NCBI GenBank assembly: GCA_002083825.1
Contig: DAZV01000012.1
Coordinates: 1-37,824 of the forward strand
Direction of reading: 5' to 3'
Source of the DNA: Candidatus Sericytochromatia bacterium S15B-MN24 CBMW_12
GTDB lineage: Bacteria; Cyanobacteriota; Sericytochromatia; S15B-MN24; UBA4093
DNA: 37,824 nt
In this document: positions 1-10,562 of the stretch, one piece after another
How the letters are laid out: the number at the start of each line of letters is the position of its first letter
How positions within the stretch are numbered: the first letter of the stretch is position 1
The notes under the pieces: model-generated
Database searches by the model: none
Told to the model about the DNA's origin: nothing
The model's input: only the letters and a program-made list of their open reading frames with translations
Translations under genes and position numbers: made by a program

Positions 1-35
1 CGTCCTTTCCTGTAGTTCGCACTTACGGAAAGACC

Positions 36-611
36 ATGGCGGCGACCTTTTTTCAAGGTGCCGACCGGGATTTACACACTATACGGGACGCAACCTTCCA
101 GGACGTGGTCCTATTCTCCGGCACGGTTCTGGACAACCTCCTCGTGGGACGTCCGGACGCCTCTCGCGAAGAGGTCGAGCGTGCGGCGAGAGCCGCGCGC
201 GCCCATGACTTCATTCGTGCGCTTCCCCTGGGATACGACACCGTGCTGGGCGAAGGGGGAGCGAACCTCTCGGGAGGCGAGCGCCAGCGCCTCTCCATCG
301 CGCGCGCCCTCCTCAAGGACGCCCCCATCGTGCTTCTCGACGAAGCGACCGCGTCGGTCGACGCCTCCGCCGAGGCCGAGATCCAACGCGCGATCGACGA
401 GCTCGTGCGGAATAAGACCGTCGTCGTGATCGCTCACCGCCTCCGCTCCGTGCGTCGGGCCCACCGCATCGTGGTGCTCGAGCGAGGGCGCGTGGCCGAG
501 ACCGGATCTCATGACGCACTCCTTGCGCGTGACGGCGCGTATGCCGCCCTCTGGCGGGAGCAGGAGCGCGCGAAAGGCTGGAGGCTCGACAGCAAAGGGC
601 TGGCGCTATAG
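36..611 (+). CDS. ABC transporter ATP-binding domain, 3' part (N-terminus missing)
   Basis: This is the C-terminal two thirds of an ABC exporter-type nucleotide-binding domain, which hydrolyses ATP to drive transport at the inner membrane. Visible in order are a Q-loop (FQDVVLF, Gln codon at nt 99), the signature LSGGERQ, Walker B with catalytic Glu (IVLLDEATASVD), and the switch His in VIAHRL. The frame is open to the left edge (nt 3), so the ATG at 36 may not be the true start. The Walker A loop is not seen. A GKT tripeptide lies at nt 27-35, but only about 23 codons before the Q-loop Gln, whereas intact cassettes have roughly 40 or more. The first 90 bases are also less GC-rich than the rest. 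The gene is therefore either cut by the window edge or rearranged at its 5' end. The last codons and the stop lie within a perfect palindrome. Substrate unknown. Confidence 0.8.
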   Translation: MAATFFQGADRDLHTIRDATFQDVVLFSGTVLDNLLVGRPDASREEVERAARAARAHDFIRALPLGYDTVLGEGGANLSGGERQRLSIARALLKDAPIVLLDEATASVDASAEAEIQRAIDELVRNKTVVVIAHRLRSVRRAHRIVVLERGRVAETGSHDALLARDGAYAALWREQERAKGWRLDSKGLAL

Positions 612-635
612 CGCCAGCCCTTTGCTGTCGAGCCT
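582..635. terminator. 54-bp perfect palindrome, probable bidirectional terminator
   Basis: Positions 582-608 are the exact reverse complement of 609-635, giving a 27-bp stem with no spacer. It lies between two convergent genes, the ABC ATPase gene (stop at 609-611, inside the palindrome) and cphA (stop at 642-644). A transcript from either strand would form the same hairpin. No clear U-run follows on either side, so terminator function is inferred from position and stem strength. Confidence 0.6.
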
Positions 636-641
636 AGCGAA

Positions 642-3299
642 TCAAACGCTGGGCATCACGACCGAGAGGCTGGGCGCCGGGCCGAAGCCCTCCGCTTGCT
701 CCAAGATCAGGCTGATGGCTTCCTCGGTATCCGCGCAACCGATCACCACCAGGTCTCCCGCCTGAGCCATGTCCATCGCGAACTGAATGGCCGCGGGTTC
801 GTCGGGGACCATGTGGCAGCGCTCCGGCGGCATGCCGGCATCCAGGGCCGCTTGGTGGATGATCCGCGCGGCTTCTCCGCGGGGGCGTCCCCGCAGGTCG
901 GCCATGTCGCGAACCACGAGGTCGTCGAAGTACTTGGCGCAGATCGCGCCGGACTCGATGAGCTTGGATTCGTAGCGATCGCCCGGAACCGTCACGACGC
1001 CGATCAGACGCTTGTGCTCCATCTGCTTGGCGGTCTCGCAGATGGCCCGGTACGACGCGGGGTTGTGGGCGTAATCGATCAGCACCGTGAAGTCGCGAAC
1101 CCGGACCAGGTTGAGGCGACCGGGATTCTGCTCGATGGTCGACTGGAAGGTGCCCAGGCCGTTGACGATCTGCTCCTGGTTGAGCCCCGAGTGCAGCAGC
1201 ATGGCCACGGCGGCCAGGGCGTTGGCGATGTTGTGACGCGCCCGCCCGCCCAGGGTCACCGGAAGGCGCGAGGCCTCGACCAGGGGCATGCGGTGCTCGC
1301 CCCGAGCGACCATGATCATCCCGCGACGGAGATAAACGGCTTCTCCGCCCTTGCCGAGGTGCTCCTCCAGGGCGACGCTGTGGTCCTCCATGCTGAAGAG
1401 CACGATCTTGGTACCTTCAGGAGCCTGCTCGGCCATCTCCAGGACCAGCGGATCGTCGGCGTTGAGCACGACCATTCCCTTGCAGTACTTCACGATCAGG
1501 CCCTTGACCCGGGCGAGGTCGGAGAGGGTTTCCGCGCCGTGCTGGCCGAGGTGGTCGTCATGAATGTTGAGGACGGCCGCCACGTCACAGCTTTCGAAGC
1601 CCAGTCCCCGCTTGAAGAGGCCGCCGCGAGCGGTCTCCAGGACAGCCGCTTCGACGGTGGGATCGGTGAGCACGGTGCGAGCCGACCAGTAACCGGTGCA
1701 GTCGCCCTTGCTGATGCGCTTGCCGTCGAGGTAGATACCCTCGGTGGTGGTGATGCCCGTGCGGATACCCGCCTGGCGAAGGGTGTGGCCGACCATGAGG
1801 GTGGTGGTGGTCTTGCCGTTGGTGCCGGTCACGGCGTAGATGGGGATGGTGACAGGCGCTCCGGGCGGGAACAGCATGTCGACGATGGCGGCTCCCACGT
1901 CGTGGGGCTTGCCTGCGGAGGGATGCTGGTGCATGCGGATGCCGGGGGCGGCGTTGACCTCGATGATCGCCCCGCCCTGCTGATCGAGCGGCTGGGAGAT
2001 ATCCTCGCAGACCACGTCGATGCCGGCGACGTCGAGGCCGATCTTCTTGGCGGCCCGGACGCAAAGCGCGGCGTTGGCAGGATGGATGATCTCGGTGAGA
2101 TCGATCGCGGATCCGCCGGTGCTGAGGTTGGCGTTCTCGCGCAGGAGCACGATCTGGTCGGCGAGCGGGACCCCGTCAGGATCCAGGCTTTGCTTGGCGA
2201 GCACCGCCATGGCGCCGGCATCGAGCTTGAGGCGGGTCAAGGGCTTGAGGTGACCATCGCCTCGCAGGGGATCCCGGTTGGCGAGATCCACCAGCTCCCG
2301 GATCGTGCGCTGGCCGTCCCCGACGACCTGCGCGGGGATGCGACGGGCGACGGCGACGACATGATCGCCCACCACCAGGACCCGGTGGTCCTTGCCCTGG
2401 ATGAACTGCTCGACGAGCACCGAACGACCGTATTCGCGCGCCCACTTGAAGGCCTGCTCGACCTCTTCGGGGGTCGACAGGTCGCAGGAGACGGCCTTAC
2501 CCTGATTGCCGTAGTGAGGCTTGACCGTGACCGTCCCCCTAAGGCGCCTTGCCATGTCCTGGGCCCGTGCCAGCGAGGTGACGGCCTCGCCGCGGGGGAC
2601 CGGCAGACCCGCTTCACGAAGAAGGGCGTTGGTGAGGTCCTTGTCGGAGGCTATCCCGACCGCGATGTGACTGGTTTCGGAGGTGAGGGCGGCCTGGATG
2701 CGCTTCTGGTATTTGCCGAGCCCCAGCTGGAAGAGGGAGGCTTCGTCGGTGATGCGGGTGGTCGGGATGCCCCGGCGCTTGGCGGCGTCGACGATGGCGG
2801 CGGTGGAGGGCCCGAGGGCATGGCGCTCGCACCAGTACTTGAGGTTGGCGAGGTCTTCCGCGAATTCCGCGGGGTCGATGTCGCCGCCGCGGCCCAGGGT
2901 CGAGATGAGCTTGAGACCGAGCGGGATGGCCTCTTCGACGACCTTCTCGAGCTTGTAGGAGAAGACGACGTTGTAGAGGCCGGGCTTACCCTTCACTTCA
3001 CGGGCCTTGCCGAAGCCCACCTCGACGCCGGCGAGACACTGCAGCTCGATCAGCGTGTGTTCGAGGATGTGGGCCATGTAGGTGCCCTCGTGAAGCCGTT
3101 CGACGAAGCCGCCGCGGTAGCCGAGGGAGCAGCGGTGGTCGGCGAGCGAGGGGAGAAACTTGGTCAGCTTCTCGGTAAAGCCGGGCACGGCCGCGGACGA
3201 GATGTCATGGAGATCCTCGAGATCGACCACCAGCCAGTATGCCGGACGAGGAGACCAGATGTTCGGACCACGCAGGACGCGACGTTCGAGGATCTTCAA
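642..3299 (-). CDS. cphA: Cyanophycin synthetase
   Basis: CphA polymerises aspartate and arginine into multi-L-arginyl-poly-L-aspartate (cyanophycin), a cytoplasmic nitrogen reserve, using ATP. The 885-residue product has the family layout: a short N-terminal domain (opening MKILERRVLRGPNIWSP), an ATP-grasp domain around residues 220-480 that adds Asp (with VKPHYGNQGKAVS and IIEVNAAPGIRMHQHP), and a C-terminal Mur-ligase-like domain from about residue 490 with the P-loop TGTNGKTTTT, which adds Arg. The length is normal. The start is TTG, eight bases after AGGAG; no better start is visible. The cyanophycinase gene lies 78 bp upstream on the same strand, so the two probably form one operon. Recognition is secure. 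Whether it needs a cyanophycin primer cannot be read from the sequence. Confidence 0.97.
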   Translation of the reverse strand: MKILERRVLRGPNIWSPRPAYWLVVDLEDLHDISSAAVPGFTEKLTKFLPSLADHRCSLGYRGGFVERLHEGTYMAHILEHTLIELQCLAGVEVGFGKAREVKGKPGLYNVVFSYKLEKVVEEAIPLGLKLISTLGRGGDIDPAEFAEDLANLKYWCERHALGPSTAAIVDAAKRRGIPTTRITDEASLFQLGLGKYQKRIQAALTSETSHIAVGIASDKDLTNALLREAGLPVPRGEAVTSLARAQDMARRLRGTVTVKPHYGNQGKAVSCDLSTPEEVEQAFKWAREYGRSVLVEQFIQGKDHRVLVVGDHVVAVARRIPAQVVGDGQRTIRELVDLANRDPLRGDGHLKPLTRLKLDAGAMAVLAKQSLDPDGVPLADQIVLLRENANLSTGGSAIDLTEIIHPANAALCVRAAKKIGLDVAGIDVVCEDISQPLDQQGGAIIEVNAAPGIRMHQHPSAGKPHDVGAAIVDMLFPPGAPVTIPIYAVTGTNGKTTTTLMVGHTLRQAGIRTGITTTEGIYLDGKRISKGDCTGYWSARTVLTDPTVEAAVLETARGGLFKRGLGFESCDVAAVLNIHDDHLGQHGAETLSDLARVKGLIVKYCKGMVVLNADDPLVLEMAEQAPEGTKIVLFSMEDHSVALEEHLGKGGEAVYLRRGMIMVARGEHRMPLVEASRLPVTLGGRARHNIANALAAVAMLLHSGLNQEQIVNGLGTFQSTIEQNPGRLNLVRVRDFTVLIDYAHNPASYRAICETAKQMEHKRLIGVVTVPGDRYESKLIESGAICAKYFDDLVVRDMADLRGRPRGEAARIIHQAALDAGMPPERCHMVPDEPAAIQFAMDMAQAGDLVVIGCADTEEAISLILEQAEGFGPAPSLSVVMPSV

Positions 3300-3377
3300 G
3301 CTTCTTCTCCTGTTCGGGAAGGGGGTGGTCGGACGGGGGTGCTCGGGATGAGCGTCATCGCGAGGGGGAGTCGGAAG

Positions 3378-4268
3378 TTACCGGAGGGCTTCTTCCGATC
3401 GGGGGGCGGGAGCGGTTTGGACGCTTCCGGGACAGCCGCAGTTCCAGTCGGCTCCCAGGGGGACGCGGCTATCGATGTTGAAGGCGAAGCCCAACGGCAG
3501 CATGTGAAGCTTGACGCCGTCCATGGCGAGCAGATCGCCGGCGGCGGCCGTGGTGACGTTGGAGTGGGAAATGTCACGGCCATCGAGGATGGTGACGACT
3601 CCCGAGCCGATGACCCTGAAGTCGTAGTTGGGGCAGATGACCATGGCGGTGTCCTCGTCGACGCCGATGCCCAGGATGAAGGGGTTCTGGGCGACGATGC
3701 TGAGAAGGCGGCCGATGCGCTGGCGCTGGAGGAAGTGCTGGTCGAGCACGACCCGGCGCAGGAGGCCGAGTCCGGGGGCGAGGTGAAGCATGTGCTTGCG
3801 GGGATGGAGGCCCTGGCCCCCCTCGACGATCATGTGCTCGGAGATGGCGGAAGCGCCGGCGGAGGTGCCGGCGATGAGCAGGCCGCGTTTGTGGGCGCGG
3901 TGCATGGCCTTGGCGACCTCGGAACCGCCGAGGATAGAGGAGAGGCGGGATTGGTCGCCCCCGGTCATGAAGACGCCGGTGCTCTGGTAGACCAGGTCGG
4001 CGTTGACGGGGTTGTTGGCGTCCTCGCGGCTCTCGATGTCGAGGAAGTGAACCTCACGGGCGCCCAAGCCCTTGAAGATGCGCGAGTAGGTCTCGAAGCG
4101 TTCCAGGGGGTTGAGCGAGGCGGTGGCGATCACCGTGATGCGGGCGTCGCGCCCTCCGGCCAGATCGACCACGGAAGTCAAGATCTGCCCGTCGAGTTCC
4201 TTTGACTCGGCGCCGCCAATCACGATCAGGTGGCCCCGCTGGGCCGGCACTTGCTCCGCTGGGATCAC
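3378..4268 (-). CDS. cphB: Cyanophycinase (peptidase S51)
   Basis: CphB is a serine exopeptidase that cuts cyanophycin into beta-Asp-Arg dipeptides, releasing stored nitrogen. It shows the S51 nucleophile elbow GTSAGAS (Ser about residue 136), a preceding VFMTGGDQSRL segment, and a Rossmann-like N-terminus LIVIGGAESK. I chose a GTG start at 4268 because AAGGAG sits six bases before it (4275-4280). An in-frame TTG at 4289 would add seven residues but lacks an SD. The gene is first in a probable cphB-cphA operon behind a TTGAAT-N18-TATACT promoter. Having the degrading enzyme first and the synthetase second allows co-regulated turnover of the polymer. The product is about 296 residues, slightly longer than typical CphB, with a Pro-rich tail ending PAPRSEEALR. 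Confidence 0.95.
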   Translation of the reverse strand: MIPAEQVPAQRGHLIVIGGAESKELDGQILTSVVDLAGGRDARITVIATASLNPLERFETYSRIFKGLGAREVHFLDIESREDANNPVNADLVYQSTGVFMTGGDQSRLSSILGGSEVAKAMHRAHKRGLLIAGTSAGASAISEHMIVEGGQGLHPRKHMLHLAPGLGLLRRVVLDQHFLQRQRIGRLLSIVAQNPFILGIGVDEDTAMVICPNYDFRVIGSGVVTILDGRDISHSNVTTAAAGDLLAMDGVKLHMLPLGFAFNIDSRVPLGADWNCGCPGSVQTAPAPRSEEALR

Positions 4269-4581
4269 GCGCAACTCCTTTTGGTCCAAGGCGCGGCGCG
4301 TCGTGCGCCGCCGAGCTTCAAAGCCGGCCCGAGACCGGAAGAATCGCCTACGATCCAGTATAAGGCTTCATGCGGCGCGCATTCAAGCCTGATCAGCCCT
4401 TCGGCTAGTCCGCGGGATGGCGTCGACAATCAGTCGGACGGCCCTCCCTGGCCGTCAAGGCAAAGAAAGAGACGCCCATGCCATGCGTTCAACACCCCGC
4501 CGGACCTTCGACGGGGTCCGAATGCCCGGCGGGAAGAACGGGTATGATACCGCTCATCACGGGTGATCGAGGAGGGTAAAG
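4269..4581. other. Divergent spacer between cphB and the thermonuclease gene, with a hairpin
   Basis: Besides the cphB promoter, this 313-bp spacer contains a two-part hairpin at 4496-4533: a lower stem CCCGCC/GGCGGG and an upper stem GGACC/GGTCC. A TATGAT that could be a -10 box follows at 4543, but no matching -35 is seen. The hairpin may belong to the 5' region of the thermonuclease gene. No further gene is visible here. Confidence 0.3.
4357..4386 (-). promoter_or_regulatory. Probable sigma70-type promoter of cphB-cphA
   Basis: Read on the minus strand, TTGAAT (4386-4381) and TATACT (4362-4357) are separated by 18 bases. Both hexamers match the consensus at four or more positions. Transcription would start near 4350, leaving a leader of about 80 nt before the GTG start of cphB. 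No regulator site is recognised. Confidence 0.5.
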
Positions 4582-5379
4582 ATGCTGGGAGTTCTTCATA
4601 GTACGGGACGCATCATTCTGGGAGGCCTACTGACAGCGGCCTTACTGGCCTTGCCCCTTCCAGCCTGGGCGGGGCCCAGCATTCAGGGCAAGGTGGTGAG
4701 GGTTTCCGACGGAGACACGCTGGTCGTGCAGGTCGATCCCAACCGGCAGGAAAAAGTGCGTCTCCTGGGCGTCGATACCGCCGAGATGGCCCAGAAGCCT
4801 TGGGGTGAGCGAGCGAAGGTCTTCACCGAGAAGCTGGCCTTGGGCAAGATCGTGAGGCTCGAAACCGACGTGCAGGCCCGGGACCAATACGGGCGGCTCC
4901 TGGCCTACGCTTACATCGGCAAGACCTTCATCAACCATGAACTCGTTCGCCAGGGCCACGCCGTGCTACTGACCTACCCCCCCAACGTCGCTCACGTGGA
5001 GGACTTCACCCGCGCGCAGAAACTGGCCCGCACGGAGGGCAAGGGCATCTGGAACCCCAAGGATGGGCTGGATCAGAGCCCTCGCGACTACCGCCGGCAG
5101 AAGCGGAACGGGGGCGGCAAGAACAGCGGGATTCCCCTGGCCGCACAAGCGGAAGCAGCGGCCGAGCAAGCGAACACCTCCGGGGCGGGGAACGTGGGGG
5201 CCGCGAGCGCGGGGGGCGTAAGCGAGGGGGGCGTGATCGCCAATGGCAAGAGCCGGATCTTCCATGACCAGACCTGCCCATCGGGGGATAAGATCGGCGC
5301 GGGCAATCGGATCGTGCTGCCGTCGGCCGCCGAAGCCAAGGCCAAGGGTTATGCCGCCTGCAAGCGCTGCGGGGGCTAA
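4582..5379 (+). CDS. Secreted thermonuclease (SNase family) with C-terminal Cys/His module
   Basis: This is a staphylococcal-nuclease-like phosphodiesterase, expected to cut DNA or RNA outside the cytoplasm. A signal peptide spans residues 1-30 (hydrophobic core LLTAALLALPLPAWA). The OB-fold SNase domain covers about 34-145. Its active-site positions can be aligned: Arg60 (VRLLGVDTAE), Glu76 (GERA) and Arg105 (DQYGRLLAYAY). Next comes a Gly/Ala/Asn-rich linker of about 50 residues. The end is a small module of about 42 residues with IFHDQTC and ACKRCGG, a His plus three Cys pattern suited to binding a metal and seen in other exported thermonucleases. The start ATG has GAGGAGG seven bases upstream. 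The gene stands alone and is followed by a dispersed repeat. The function is secure at family level; the role of the tail is not known. Confidence 0.9.
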   Translation: MLGVLHSTGRIILGGLLTAALLALPLPAWAGPSIQGKVVRVSDGDTLVVQVDPNRQEKVRLLGVDTAEMAQKPWGERAKVFTEKLALGKIVRLETDVQARDQYGRLLAYAYIGKTFINHELVRQGHAVLLTYPPNVAHVEDFTRAQKLARTEGKGIWNPKDGLDQSPRDYRRQKRNGGGKNSGIPLAAQAEAAAEQANTSGAGNVGAASAGGVSEGGVIANGKSRIFHDQTCPSGDKIGAGNRIVLPSAAEAKAKGYAACKRCGG

Positions 5380-5429
5380 TAGCTGCGGGGGCTATTAAAG
5401 GAACCTGGGATCAGTAACACCCCTCCCAG

Positions 5430-5479
5430 CCCCCCCATTGGGCCTGCGGGCCCAGTTAGGCTACGCCTAGCGAGGGGGG
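5430..5479 (+). repeat. Dispersed three-way-junction repeat, copy A
   Basis: The outer arms CCCCCC and GGGGGG enclose two hairpins. One is TGGGCC-TGCG-GGCCCA (5439-5454) and the other is AGGC/GCCT around a 3-nt loop. The same module occurs at 16951-17000 and, inverted, at 23947-23998. Flanking sequence with TTAGGGG (to 5492) is shared with copy B. This copy lies between the convergent thermonuclease and fumarase genes. Confidence 0.75.
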
Positions 5480-5489
5480 AGGGAGTTAG

Positions 5490-9275
<3,786 letters not shown>

Positions 9276-9290
9276 GCTTTTCAGGGATGA

Positions 9291-9337
9291 GCGGAAGGCC
9301 CCGAGCCAAGGGTTCGGGGCCTTCCGCTTGTTTCTTT
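9291..9337. terminator. Terminator between ligA and the KGG protein genes
   Basis: GCGGAAGGCCCCGA pairs with TCGGGGCCTTCCGC (9291-9327), giving a 14-bp perfect stem, followed on the plus strand by TTGTTTCTTT. It is a classical intrinsic terminator for ligA. It also lies 33 bp past the stop of the convergent gene at 9360 and so may act both ways. Confidence 0.85.
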
Positions 9338-9359
9338 CGGGTCGTTTCGGGAGGCATGG

Positions 9360-9560
9360 CTACTTGAGGGTTTGCTTGCCGCGCTCGATCAGTTCCTTGA
9401 CCTTTTGGCCGCCCTTGTGGCCGATTTCAGAGTAGAACTCGGGGCCGTACTTGTCACGAACCTTCTCGCCTCCGAGCCTTCCGGCTTCGGCGACGGTGAG
9501 GTTACCCTTCTCCTGCACCTTGGGGGCAGGAGTCCAGGTACTCGTTCGTTTCCTGGCCAT
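9360..9560 (-). CDS. KGG-repeat stress protein, short paralogue
   Basis: This 66-residue hydrophilic protein belongs to the KGG-repeat family (GsiB/con-10-like general stress proteins), linked to desiccation, starvation or stress survival. It carries the units EAGRLGGEKVRDKYG, PEFYSEIGHKGG and QKVKELIERGK. The N-terminal 20 residues (Thr/Pro/Lys) are variable. AGGAGG lies about seven bases before the ATG. The gene is 12 bp downstream of a longer paralogue on the same strand, so the two are probably co-transcribed. The family is soluble and probably disordered; its biochemical role is not established. Confidence 0.85.
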   Translation of the reverse strand: MARKRTSTWTPAPKVQEKGNLTVAEAGRLGGEKVRDKYGPEFYSEIGHKGGQKVKELIERGKQTLK

Positions 9561-9572
9561 CCTTCGCCTCCT

Positions 9573-9827
9573 TTACTCCTCCAACGCCCGTTTACCGGCG
9601 TCGATCAGCTCCTTGACCTTCTGGCCGCCCTTCTTGCCGATCTTCGAGTAGAACTCGGGGCCGTACTTCTCCTTGGTCGTGTTGCCGCCCTTGCGGCCGC
9701 CGATCTCTCCGCCCTTTTGGCCGATTTCGGAGTAGAACTCGACGCCGTACTTGTCACGAACCTTCTCGCCCCCTAGCCTGCCGGCCTCGCGGGTCGTCAT
9801 GTCTCCGGATTTCGGGTTACGCGCCAT
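9573..9827 (-). CDS. KGG-repeat stress protein, long paralogue 1
   Basis: This 84-residue protein has two complete KGG modules: EAGRLGGEKVRDKYGVEFYSEIGQKGG, given here only as a span at residues 14-40, and a second one at about 52-76 (EKYGPEFYSKIGKKGG). They are joined by a Gly-rich hinge EIGGRKGGNTTK. AAGGAGG precedes the ATG. It is first of a two-gene unit with the gene at 9360 and probably uses the promoter near 9965-9992. At DNA level the second module is nearly identical to parts of both neighbouring paralogues, a sign of local duplication. Confidence 0.87.
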   Translation of the reverse strand: MARNPKSGDMTTREAGRLGGEKVRDKYGVEFYSEIGQKGGEIGGRKGGNTTKEKYGPEFYSKIGKKGGQKVKELIDAGKRALEE

Positions 9828-9964
9828 GACTTTCCTCCTTGATGACTCGATTACGCCGTCCGATACGCCGTCCGAGGGGTTCCCATCGACTCCCCATCCG
9901 GGAAGGAGCCCTCGGAGTCGTCTGGAAACGGGCGTCTCTCCCAGTTGGAAAACTTAACGAAGAA

Positions 9965-9992
9965 GTCTAAAGAGCCCCTGAAGCGTTGTCAA
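9965..9992 (-). promoter_or_regulatory. Possible promoter of the two-gene KGG unit
   Basis: On the minus strand TTGACA (9992-9987), a perfect -35, is followed after 16 bases by TTAGAC, or after 15 by TTTAGA. The -10 is poor. The leader would be about 130 nt. Stress genes of this family often use alternative sigma factors, so a different promoter is possible. Confidence 0.35.
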
Positions 9993-10043
9993 TCATTGCT
10001 CGCATCCCCGAGATCCCCCCGCGAGCCGCTCCGCCCACCGGCC

Positions 10044-10313
10044 TCAAGGCTGTGTTTCGCCGCCCTCCTTGCGCCCGCGCTCGATCAGCTCCTTGACCTT
10101 CTGGCCGCCCTTGTGGCCGATTTCCGAGTAGAACTCGGGGCCGTAGCGCTGCTTGGTGACCTCACCGCCCTTCTCGCCGCCCTTCTGGCCTATCTCCGAA
10201 TAGAACTCGGGGCCATGGGTCTCCGCCGTCCGCTCTCCTCCCTTGCGACCGGCTTCCCTGACGCTCATCTCTCCGGCCACGTGCTCCGGACGCGGCGCTT
10301 TCTTCTTGGCCAT
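10044..10313 (-). CDS. KGG-repeat stress protein, long paralogue 2
   Basis: This 89-residue paralogue of the two preceding genes has a Lys-rich start (MAKKKAPRPEHVAGEMS), module one (EAGRKGGERTAETHG, PEFYSEIGQKGG) and module two (KQRYGPEFYSEIGHKGG, QKVKELIERG). I chose the ATG at 10313 because GGGAGG lies about six bases before it; an upstream in-frame ATG would add 21 unconserved residues. It is separated by 216 bp from the second paralogue and has its own promoter candidate, so the trio may not be one transcript. Confidence 0.85.
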   Translation of the reverse strand: MAKKKAPRPEHVAGEMSVREAGRKGGERTAETHGPEFYSEIGQKGGEKGGEVTKQRYGPEFYSEIGHKGGQKVKELIERGRKEGGETQP

Positions 10314-10394
10314 GCGAGCCTCCCTTCCGAAAGATCCCGAAGGATCCCAGAGTTTCCGAGTGCTGGGGGTCGCCACTCGACCCCTGACTTGACC

Positions 10395-10422
10395 ATGGTA
10401 ACCCCGATCATTCCTCAGTCAA
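10395..10422 (-). promoter_or_regulatory. Possible promoter of the third KGG gene
   Basis: On the minus strand TTGACT (10422-10417) and TACCAT (10400-10395) are 16 bases apart. The leader would be about 75 nt. The -35 is strong, the -10 moderate. Confidence 0.4.
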
Positions 10423-10466
10423 CGATGGCTTGACCCTCTCAACGCCCGCTCAGCCGCCAGGTCTCG

Positions 10467-10495
10467 TTGACAAGGCCAGAGGCCTGAACTAGAGT
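10467..10495 (+). promoter_or_regulatory. Probable promoter of the HtrA-type protease gene
   Basis: TTGACA (10467-10472) and TAGAGT (10490-10495) are exactly 17 bases apart, about 68 bases before the ATG at 10563. This is one of the best sigma70-type matches in the window. Just before the ATG the decamer GAGAGCCTAT occurs twice. Confidence 0.65.
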
Positions 10496-10562
10496 GAATC
10501 GAGTAACGGATTGTTAAGCACCCCCGAAGCGCGATGCGCGGAGAGCCTATCGTGGAGAGCCT

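Noticed and set aside
696..4205. A 1169-codon plus-strand open frame
   Set aside because: It is antisense to cphA and cphB, which are certain genes. GC-rich codon bias leaves this opposite frame without stops; its composition (His/Asp/Gly/Val-rich) is not protein-like.
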